The notes under the pieces were generated by a model, which ran no database searches, had not been told where the DNA came from, and saw only the letters and a program-made list of their open reading frames with translations. A DNA stretch of 5,731 bases, taken from an uncultured Actinomycetes bacterium (GTDB lineage Bacteria; Actinomycetota; Actinomycetes; S36-B12). The stretch's first letter is position 1; each line of letters opens with the position of its first letter. Below, piece by piece: positions 1-5,133 of this stretch. Position numbers and translations under genes: made by a program. The stretch is from contig CAINGG010000099.1 of NCBI GenBank assembly GCA_903848435.1, positions 1 to 5,731 of the forward strand, in the 5' to 3' direction.

Positions 1-416
1 CAGGTCGCGCACCATGAGACACCGTGCCCCGACAGGCGCTTCTCATTGGGCAGGTTGAGTTCGCGGTAGCCGGAGCCCATCGCGAGGATGACGGTGCGCG
101 CATGGTGCACGCGACCCGATCCGTCGCTCACCACCTTGAATTCGCCATCCAGCTCGACCTCGATGGCGTCGTCGGTGAGGATCTCGGCGCCGAAGCGCAC
201 GGCCTGCGCGCGCATCTCCTCCATGAGCGCGGGGCCCATGATGCCGTCCTTGAAGCCGGGGAAGTTCTCGACCTCGGTGGTGTTCATGAGAGCGCCGCCT
301 GCCGTCACCGAGCCCTCGAGGACGAGCGGATGGAGCTGTGCCCGTGCGGTGTAGATCGCAGCGGTGTAGCCCGAGGGGCCCGAGCCGATGATGATGACGT
401 CGCGTACGTCGCTCAC
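1..416 (-). CDS. trxB: Thioredoxin-disulfide reductase, N-terminal part (cut by left window edge)
   Basis: This is a cytoplasmic FAD/NADPH enzyme that reduces oxidised thioredoxin. The visible 138 residues hold the FAD-binding GSGPSGYTAA glycine motif (residues 11-20), GGALMNTTEVENFPGF (40-55, typical of the family), the VILAMGSGYREL segment (109-120) and GVSWCAT (132-138). The last two bases of the window read TG, so the next codon is very probably the second cysteine of the C-A-T-C redox centre. About 55-60% of a usual 310-330 residue enzyme lies outside the window. I chose GTG at 416, giving VSDVRDVIIIGSG, because GGGAG sits 5 nt upstream. An in-frame ATG at 428 would add four residues but has no good ribosome binding site. 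The gene follows the propeller gene after a 125 bp gap. By analogy with the known locus, trxA should lie further left. Identification is secure. Confidence 0.96.
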   Translation of the reverse strand, partial: MSDVRDVIIIGSGPSGYTAAIYTARAQLHPLVLEGSVTAGGALMNTTEVENFPGFKDGIMGPALMEEMRAQAVRFGAEILTDDAIEVELDGEFKVVSDGSGRVHHARTVILAMGSGYRELNLPNEKRLSGHGVSWCAT

Positions 417-541
417 GGAAACTCCCATCCGAAGGAACGGCCCTATCCTGCCTGGCCTCCCGAGCGCCTAGTCACTGGGCCACGAGGTCGAGGACTTGGC
501 TCTGACCCTGCGCCGTCACGACGCGGGCCTGAGGAGAGCGT
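417..541. other. Intergenic region between the propeller gene and trxB
   Basis: These 125 bp contain no ORF with coding character. They should hold the trxB promoter if trxB is transcribed separately. No TANNNT box lies close to the start. The only candidate is a weak match to a SigR/SigH-type thiol-stress promoter (GGGAG at 461-457, 18 nt, GTT at 438-436). Short inverted repeats exist, for example GACGC/GCGTC just after the upstream stop codon with a 13 nt loop, but no T-run follows, so I do not call a terminator. Confidence 0.5.
422..426 (-). promoter_or_regulatory. Shine-Dalgarno sequence of trxB
   Basis: The minus strand reads GGGAG, then TTTCC, then GTG. The 5 nt spacing favours GTG at 416 over the in-frame ATG at 428, which overlaps this site and has no purine-rich site of its own. 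Confidence 0.65.
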
Positions 542-1915
542 CTAGGCCGCCGGCTTGGCGATGATCGCCCAGGCGCCGCCCGACGCGCGTACCCGTACCT
601 CGATGCGTTCGCCCGCCACACCGCGCGGCAGCTTGGCCAGTCGCTGGCCGTCGATCACGGTTGCCGGGCGCCATTCCTTCTCGCCCTCGAGCCGGAACTG
701 CACCTGGTAGGTGGCCGACGTGGCAAACGCCGGCGCCTTCCACGCCACCATCGGCCTGCCATCGGCGGCCGTGACGATGCGTACGTTGCGCGGAAGCGAG
801 GGAACGACGTTCTTGGCAGGGAGGGCGAAGGAGGCCATCTGCGTCGAGGTGGTCGGATCGTCGGGGTTGCCCTGCGAGAACCCCGCATAGACGGATCCGT
901 CGCGCACCGTGAGCCCCCATACGCCGATGCCGCCGGTGGGTGCACCGAGCGCGACGGGCGGATTGCTCATGCGCGCCACCATCCACTTGTCCGGATCGGG
1001 GTACTGGCCCCCGGCGACGTACGCCGTGCCCGCCTGATCGAGCGTCAGGGCCGACGCGCGGTTCATCGACTGGGTCGCGCCGGCGGTCCACGAGCTGCCG
1101 TTCCATGTGGCGTAGGCGGCCAGGGTGCTGCCGACGGCGAGCTCACCCGCCGCGTGCACGGTGCCCTGGGGATCGACCGCCATGCTGAGGATGCCCATGC
1201 ACGGATTGAGGCCCTTGCAGTCCCAGGTAAGTCCGTCCAGCGTCGACCACGCACCTTGCTTGAGGACTGAGGCGTAGGTGAGCTTTGGGTCGAGGACAGC
1301 TAATGCACCAACGTAGAGCTCGTCCTTCGGTCCCACGGCGAGCGCCGTGACGGCAGCAGGGAACTGGATCGGCCCTGGTGTCGCACTCCACTTCTTGCCG
1401 TCGTACTGGGCGAGGTTGTTGACCGGCATGCCTTCGACCCGATCGAACATGCCACCGACATAGAGCCGGCCCTTGCTGTCGACCGCGATCTGCCAGACTC
1501 CCGGCATGCTCGGGGAGACCGAGGTGCGGATCTGTCCTAGGTCCTTCCACGACGAGTCCTGCCAGGCCGCGACGAAGCCTGACTTGGCGTCGGCCGCCAT
1601 CTCGCCTGCGCCATAGAGCGTGCCGTCGGGTCCGACGGCAAGAGCGTGGATCTCGCGCGCAGGACCGTCGCCGAGCATGGTCCACGCGCCCTTGTCGGCA
1701 TCCCAGCGAGCGAGGCCGGAGCCGAAGGTGCCCGCGGCGTAGATGGTGCCGCGGTAGTTGACCACATCGTGCACGGCCCCGGGCAGTGGATCGCCGAGGT
1801 TGGTCCACCCCTGAGGGACCTTCAACTGGGCGTGGGCCGCGGGTGCGGCGACGGTGACGACGGCGGCGGCGAGCCCCACGGAAGCGAGCAGGGCGATGGC
1901 ACGGGTGAACTTCAT
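542..1915 (-). CDS. Secreted seven-bladed beta-propeller protein with C-terminal fibronectin-III-like domain, unknown function
   Basis: The 457-residue protein starts with a Sec signal peptide: MKFTR, a hydrophobic stretch at about 6-25, and probable signal peptidase I cleavage after AHA (residue 29). The body holds seven divergent repeats of the pattern (I/V)xALAVxPxGxLYxAGxx followed by a WxxxxW-like strand. They lie at about 34-82, 87-127, 138-180, 187-228, 240-280, 286-325 and 330-366, as expected for a seven-bladed propeller. Residues 372-457 (PSLPRNVRIV...MVAWKAP...YQVQFR...VRVRA) look like a fibronectin type III domain. The only cysteines are C233 and C239, a possible CX5C disulfide. 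No membrane anchor or sortase signal is seen, so the protein is probably released or wall-associated. No enzyme motif is visible; ligand or glycan binding is only a guess. It lies between the anti-sigma gene (59 bp upstream) and trxB. ATG at 1915 is chosen because the signal peptide begins there; there is no Shine-Dalgarno sequence. Confidence 0.88.
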   Translation of the reverse strand: MKFTRAIALLASVGLAAAVVTVAAPAAHAQLKVPQGWTNLGDPLPGAVHDVVNYRGTIYAAGTFGSGLARWDADKGAWTMLGDGPAREIHALAVGPDGTLYGAGEMAADAKSGFVAAWQDSSWKDLGQIRTSVSPSMPGVWQIAVDSKGRLYVGGMFDRVEGMPVNNLAQYDGKKWSATPGPIQFPAAVTALAVGPKDELYVGALAVLDPKLTYASVLKQGAWSTLDGLTWDCKGLNPCMGILSMAVDPQGTVHAAGELAVGSTLAAYATWNGSSWTAGATQSMNRASALTLDQAGTAYVAGGQYPDPDKWMVARMSNPPVALGAPTGGIGVWGLTVRDGSVYAGFSQGNPDDPTTSTQMASFALPAKNVVPSLPRNVRIVTAADGRPMVAWKAPAFATSATYQVQFRLEGEKEWRPATVIDGQRLAKLPRGVAGERIEVRVRASGGAWAIIAKPAA

Positions 1916-1916
1916 G

Positions 1917-1938
1917 CGGCACAGGCTAGGAGGTGCCG
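1917..1938. repeat. Perfect inverted repeat CGGCAC-N10-GTGCCG over the propeller gene start
   Basis: Arms at 1917-1922 and 1933-1938 are perfect 6 bp complements around a 10 bp spacer. The spacer contains the putative -10 box of the propeller gene, and the proximal arm ends one base before the ATG. This is a suitable place for a repressor site. Arms this short occur by chance in GC-rich DNA, so the role is unproven. Confidence 0.35.
1923..1928 (-). promoter_or_regulatory. Putative -10 box (TAGCCT) of the propeller gene, leaderless geometry
   Basis: The minus strand reads TAGCCT, then 7 nt (GTGCCGC), then ATG. It fits the actinobacterial -10 pattern TANNNT and would place the transcription start at or within a base of the start codon. 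There is no Shine-Dalgarno sequence between box and ATG. No clear -35 hexamer is seen. Confidence 0.4.
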
Positions 1939-1974
1939 GGCTCCGGTTGCTCGTTTTGCCGCGATTGGCCGTGA

Positions 1975-2814
1975 CTACGGGGTGACGGCGTACTCGAAGC
2001 GCTGCGCCCCCGCGATGTCCTCGTCACTGCACTCGGATCCGACGACGATGACGTCGAGGACCGCAGGCTCACCGGCATCTGTGGGCAAGGTGTTGACCGT
2101 CACGACCACGCCCACGTCGGCACCGTCGTAGGTGGCGCGATCCACAACCAGTGCGGGCGGGCCTTCGGGCGTCATGCCGAGGCGGCCCATGCAGTCGGCG
2201 AGGGACTCGGGGCTCGACGTGAATCCGCCCGTGCCAACAGGTGGTACGTCGGTGGGCACGGTGCTCGACATCGTCGCGACCGCGGCGGCATCGGTGAGGC
2301 CCGCGGTCTGCAGCAGCGGTGCGACCTGGTCGGGCATCGTGGCACTGGCGTAGTCGGTGCCGGTCGAGACCATCATGCGCGGCATGGCGGCGGACTTGGG
2401 TGCCGCGACCGCCTCCGGACTCGGGTCGGGTGCGGCCACGACCGAAGCGGGCGCGCCCCCGGCCTGATCGGCGACGGGGGCAGGAGCATTGCCGGCGCGC
2501 ATGGCGGGCACGACGACCGCGCCCACCAGCACCAGGCCGGCGGCGCCAGCGAGGATGGGCAGGGCGCGCGAACGCCGACGCTGGCGGTGCTCGGACAGGT
2601 CGGTCACGGGAGCGGGCGCGGCCACGGCAGCGGCGGGCGCCTCACCCGAGGGGGTGAACGGCGGCTGCGCGGCCAGGGCGCCCTCGATCCGCTCCCAGAC
2701 CTCGGGAGGCATGGGGGGCGCGGGCGCGGCGGCCAGCCAGGCGGCGAGCTCGGGATCCAGGGGCGGCAGGGGGCCGCCGAGGTCCGCCGCGGTGTCGGGC
2801 GTCTCGTCGCTCAT
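1975..2814 (-). CDS. Membrane anti-sigma factor of the SigM type
   Basis: This 279-residue single-pass membrane protein is the probable antagonist of the sigma factor encoded just upstream. The cytoplasmic N-terminus has PPMPPEVWERIEGAL (about 33-47), resembling the short helix conserved in actinobacterial SigM anti-sigma proteins. An Ala/Pro-rich linker, a positive patch (RQRRRSR, 77-83) and one transmembrane helix (about 84-104) follow, giving an N-in/C-out topology. After a second Ala/Pro-rich linker, the extracytoplasmic domain (about 150-279) carries C208 (SLADCMGRLGM), VVDRATYDGADVGVVVTV (223-240) and C262 (VIVVGSECSDED). The two cysteines probably form a disulfide. No HxxxCxxC zinc motif is present, so it is not a classical ZAS protein. 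ATG at 2814 is chosen because it overlaps the sigM stop as ATGA and has AAGGAGG 6 nt upstream; a longer reading of the frame to 2955 would lie inside sigM. Which signal it senses is not visible. Confidence 0.88.
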   Translation of the reverse strand: MSDETPDTAADLGGPLPPLDPELAAWLAAAPAPPMPPEVWERIEGALAAQPPFTPSGEAPAAAVAAPAPVTDLSEHRQRRRSRALPILAGAAGLVLVGAVVVPAMRAGNAPAPVADQAGGAPASVVAAPDPSPEAVAAPKSAAMPRMMVSTGTDYASATMPDQVAPLLQTAGLTDAAAVATMSSTVPTDVPPVGTGGFTSSPESLADCMGRLGMTPEGPPALVVDRATYDGADVGVVVTVNTLPTDAGEPAVLDVIVVGSECSDEDIAGAQRFEYAVTP

Positions 2815-3449
2815 GTATCGCCTCCTTCCGTGACCGCTCCGTGATCCTGACGTCTGACGGGCCCCTCGGGTGAGGGGTTCCGCAGGTGGCTGAGTCGTTC
2901 GGCCAATTTGGCCCGGCCTCGAAAGCACCGGCTCTTGACCGTGCCCTCGGGGCACTCCAGGATCCTCGACGCCTCCTCGACGGAGTAGCCCTCGAGGTCG
3001 ACCAGGACGATCGCGGCCCGCTGGTCGTGGGGCAATTCGGCCAGGGCCGCCTGCACCTCCAGGGCGGTCTCCTTCGATTCCATGGCATCGCGCGGATCGG
3101 CCAGGGCTGATTCGTCGATGAGTACGGCGCGCGAGCCCTCCTCGCCGCTCTCCTCGGGCAGCGGCACCCAGGGGCGCACGGCTCGCCGGCGCATGCGATC
3201 GAGCGAGGCGTTGACGACGATGCGGTGCAACCAGGTCGTCACCGCGGACTCGCCGCGGAACTGGTCTGCGCGACGGTAGGCGGAGATGAGTGCGTCCTGC
3301 ACGGCGTCGGCCGCCTCCTCCGGATCGCCGGTGGTGCGCAGGGCCACGGCCCAGAGGCGATCGCGATGGCGCTTGACCAACTCGGTGAAGGCATCCGGAT
3401 CACCCGAGCAATGAGCTGCCAGGAGCTCAGCGTCGGTGGCGGTGCTCAC
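2811..3449 (-). CDS. sigM: ECF RNA polymerase sigma factor, SigM type
   Basis: This 212-residue ECF sigma factor directs RNA polymerase to a stress regulon. Region 2 spans about 8-90, with DPEEAADAVQDALISAYRRADQFRGESAVTTWLHRIVVNASLDRMRRR covering core binding and -10 recognition (residues 42-89). A linker (about 91-125) is followed by region 4 at about 127-187, with ALAELPHDQRAAIVLVDLEGYSVEEASRILECPEGTVKSR and its helix-turn-helix for -35 recognition. There is no region 1, 3 or extra C-terminal domain. Identification as SigM rests on neighbours (MurJ/pseudokinase upstream, membrane anti-sigma and trxB downstream) as much as on sequence. The stop TGA overlaps the anti-sigma ATG. GTG at 3449 is chosen because an in-frame TAG lies four codons upstream. 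There is no Shine-Dalgarno sequence, but a TAGGCT box is 6 nt upstream, suggesting its own leaderless transcript. The known target regulon is not deducible here. Confidence 0.93.
   Translation of the reverse strand: MSTATDAELLAAHCSGDPDAFTELVKRHRDRLWAVALRTTGDPEEAADAVQDALISAYRRADQFRGESAVTTWLHRIVVNASLDRMRRRAVRPWVPLPEESGEEGSRAVLIDESALADPRDAMESKETALEVQAALAELPHDQRAAIVLVDLEGYSVEEASRILECPEGTVKSRCFRGRAKLAERLSHLRNPSPEGPVRRQDHGAVTEGGDT
2821..2827 (-). promoter_or_regulatory. Shine-Dalgarno sequence of the anti-sigma gene inside the sigM end
   Basis: The minus strand reads AAGGAGG, then 6 nt (CGATAC), then ATG at 2814. It lies in the last sigM codons and fixes the anti-sigma start. With the ATGA overlap it indicates translational coupling of sigma and anti-sigma. 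Confidence 0.85.
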
Positions 3450-3455
3450 GCGGCG

Positions 3456-3461
3456 AGCCTA
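3456..3461 (-). promoter_or_regulatory. Putative -10 box (TAGGCT) of sigM, leaderless geometry
   Basis: The minus strand reads TAGGCT, then 6 nt (CGCCGC), then GTG at 3449. It lies in the 23 bp gap after the pseudokinase stop. No Shine-Dalgarno sequence precedes the GTG. The box and spacing are identical to those before the pseudokinase gene. The -35 region would fall in the last pseudokinase codons, where I see no clear consensus. Confidence 0.45.
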
Positions 3462-3472
3462 GTAGGAGGGTT

Positions 3473-5065
3473 CTAGCGGAAGATCTGAACGTCGCGCACG
3501 CCTGCCTGGTAGGCGCCATCCTGCGGTGGAAGTTGGGTGAACCACACGAGGATGTATTGACCGACAATGGGTCGGGGTGCACGCAGGTCGATGGCGGTGC
3601 CGATGCTCTCGGCCTGTGCCAGCACCGTCCACTTCTTCGGCTTCTTGAGCATCTCCGACGCGACTCCCACCATCACGGACGACCCCGCGCCACTGAGTTC
3701 GAGGCGTACGGCGCTCACCGGTTGTGCCGATCCGATGTCGATCACCATGCCCACGCCAGCCTTGCCGTCGAGGTCAGCGGAGGAGTAGCTCTCGGTGGTC
3801 CACGCGGTGTCGGAGCGCATGTCGATGGCACCCTCGATGGCGTCAGGCGACTCGGTCTTGTCGCTGCCGAACGGGTCGAAGTCGACGGCGGACGCAATCG
3901 GGATGACGCCTTCGAGCGCTCCGGGTTCCAGGCGGGCATCGGCGCCGCCCACGCCCTCGGTCGCCGTGAGCACCTCGCTGGGCACGGCGTTGGGCTCCAC
4001 CCCCCACGGTGAGGCCGCGCTGCCGGCGATCCGCAGGCCCGTGATGGCCAGGCCTCCCACGAGCACGACGGCCACGGCCGCGACAGCGACTCGGCCGGTG
4101 AAGCGCAGGGCTCGGCGGCCGAGGGACATCGGCTCCGACGGGTCGCGTCGCAGGCCGATCGCCGGACGGCGCAGGCCCTCGACCCCGGACCTATCGGTGC
4201 GCACGCCGAGCGCTGCCACCAGGGAGGCCATGTCGGAGTACGGCGTTCGCCCGCGCTTGGGCGGCCACTCGCCCGAGACGCGCGGGTCGATGGCGCGCAT
4301 GCACACCTCGTCGATCGCTGCAGGCACGGCCGCGACGACCTGCGACGGGGGCAGGAGGCGACCGCCGACGCGGGGAGCGGGCGACATCCCGTCGACCAGT
4401 CCCTCGGGCCAGCGGCCGGTCACCATCGCGTAGAGCAGGCAGCCCGTGCCGTGGACGTCGGGATCGACGGAGGGCATGTCGGTCGTCGTGGGGATCGCAT
4501 CGGCAACTGGGTCCGCTGGCCATAGGACGGCGTCGACAGCCAGCCCGCGTACGCGCACGACGTTGATGTCGCCCAGCACACTGAAGGGATCGGAGAGATC
4601 GGCGGTCTCCGCGATGATGAGCGAGCCCGGACGCAGGCGGCCGTGCGGTACGCCTTCCTCGTGACTGTGCAGCAGTGCGATGGCGACCTGGCGGATCATC
4701 GCCATGGCCTCGATCGAATCGATGGGCTCTCCCTCGCGCTCCTCCTGGATGTCGGTGAGGCTGCGTCCCTCCACCCATTCGCTCACCACCGCGAGATAGG
4801 ACGTCGACGTGCCCGCGGCGTCGCCAGTGACGAGCGAGGCACTGTCGAGGACGTCGAGAACCGAAACCAGTCGACGCTCGTCCACGGCGGCAGCGCGGCG
4901 AGCGGCGGAGGACACCGCGGACGCGCGGGGATCGTCAGAAGGCAGCAGGAGCACGGTGACCGCGCGGTCCAAGGAGGGGTCCCAGCCGCGCCACACCTGG
5001 ATCACGCCGGTGGAGGAGATCAGGTCGCCGAGGACATAGCGGTCGATTCGGCGCTCCTCGGTCAC
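3473..5065 (-). CDS. Membrane pseudokinase of the MviN/MurJ locus with extracytoplasmic discoidin-like domain
   Basis: The 530-residue protein has a cytoplasmic protein-kinase fold (about 8-288), a basic juxtamembrane segment, one transmembrane helix (about 326-346) and an extracytoplasmic domain (about 385-530). Catalytic motifs are lost: the glycine loop reads LGDLISSTGVIQVW (12-25); the VAVK lysine position falls on Leu39 in RAVTVLLL; the HRDLKPxN loop reads HGRLRPGS (141-148), replacing Asp, Lys and Asn; and the DFG position reads VRG (172-174). It should therefore not phosphorylate substrates. The outer domain contains DTAWTTESYSSADLDGKAGVGMVIDIGS, resembling F5/8-type-C/galactose-binding-like domains. 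In M. tuberculosis the equivalent module is the C-terminal part of MviN (Rv3910), where the phosphorylated pseudokinase binds the FHA protein FhaA. Here it is a separate gene 68 bp after murJ. A similar envelope-scaffold role is inferred. GTG at 5065 is chosen because an in-frame TAG lies four codons upstream. Confidence 0.9.
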   Translation of the reverse strand: MTEERRIDRYVLGDLISSTGVIQVWRGWDPSLDRAVTVLLLPSDDPRASAVSSAARRAAAVDERRLVSVLDVLDSASLVTGDAAGTSTSYLAVVSEWVEGRSLTDIQEEREGEPIDSIEAMAMIRQVAIALLHSHEEGVPHGRLRPGSLIIAETADLSDPFSVLGDINVVRVRGLAVDAVLWPADPVADAIPTTTDMPSVDPDVHGTGCLLYAMVTGRWPEGLVDGMSPAPRVGGRLLPPSQVVAAVPAAIDEVCMRAIDPRVSGEWPPKRGRTPYSDMASLVAALGVRTDRSGVEGLRRPAIGLRRDPSEPMSLGRRALRFTGRVAVAAVAVVLVGGLAITGLRIAGSAASPWGVEPNAVPSEVLTATEGVGGADARLEPGALEGVIPIASAVDFDPFGSDKTESPDAIEGAIDMRSDTAWTTESYSSADLDGKAGVGMVIDIGSAQPVSAVRLELSGAGSSVMVGVASEMLKKPKKWTVLAQAESIGTAIDLRAPRPIVGQYILVWFTQLPPQDGAYQAGVRDVQIFR

Positions 5066-5071
5066 GTGATG

Positions 5072-5077
5072 AGCCTA
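5072..5077 (-). promoter_or_regulatory. Putative -10 box (TAGGCT) of the pseudokinase gene, leaderless geometry
   Basis: The minus strand reads TAGGCT, then 6 nt (CATCAC), then GTG at 5065, with no Shine-Dalgarno sequence. It has the same hexamer and spacing as upstream of sigM. It suggests the pseudokinase can be transcribed separately from murJ. No convincing -35 hexamer is seen 16-19 bp upstream. Confidence 0.45.
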
Positions 5078-5081
5078 GGTG

Positions 5082-5094
5082 CGAACGGGGTTCG
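5082..5094. repeat. Short inverted repeat CGAAC-GGG-GTTCG in the murJ-pseudokinase gap
   Basis: Perfect 5 bp arms flank a 3 bp centre, 4 bp upstream of the TAGGCT box. It resembles a LexA box, but the spacer is 3 instead of 4. It could be a regulatory site or chance. Confidence 0.25.
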
Positions 5095-5133
5095 ATGGCC
5101 TCATGAGCGGGTCGGTCGAACGGCTGATGTCGG

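Larger units (their letters stand above)
5066..5133. other. Gap between murJ and the pseudokinase gene
   Basis: These 68 bp hold the TAGGCT box and the CGAAC/GTTCG inverted repeat. The murJ stop (TGA, 5136-5134) and the frame beyond it do not allow read-through into the kinase. No terminator is seen, so co-transcription with murJ remains possible beside a local promoter. Confidence 0.5.

Noticed and set aside
426..428. ATG as the trxB start
   Set aside because: It has no ribosome site of its own, and GGGAG is correctly spaced for the GTG at 416, which also gives the usual TrxB N-terminus length.
450..541. Intrinsic terminator after the propeller gene
   Set aside because: Inverted repeats there have only 5 bp arms with long loops (GACGC/GCGTC, TGGCC/GGCCA) and no T-run follows.
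24..545. Long plus-strand reading frame opposite trxB and the gap beside it
   Set aside because: It is antisense to clear trxB coding sequence, with no recognisable domain and no conserved motif. Open antisense frames are expected in high-GC DNA.
516..1106. Minus-strand frame within the propeller gene and a longer one at 1143-1922
   Set aside because: Their translations are Arg-rich and low in complexity, the usual mark of frame-shifted high-GC coding sequence. The other frame has a signal peptide and regular repeats.
1646..2131. Plus-strand frames across the propeller and anti-sigma genes, and similar ones at 3795-4433 and 4643-5233
   Set aside because: They lie antisense to genes with firm domain evidence, and their products show no family features.
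1975..2955. Longer anti-sigma protein of 326 residues
   Set aside because: The extra N-terminus is the sigM 3' end read in another frame. ATG 2814 has a strong ribosome site and the ATGA overlap.
5082..5094. LexA (SOS) box in the murJ-pseudokinase gap
   Set aside because: The actinobacterial box needs GAAC-N4-GTTC. Here the spacer is 3 bp (GAAC-GGG-GTTC), which changes the half-site phasing. No DNA-damage gene is nearby.
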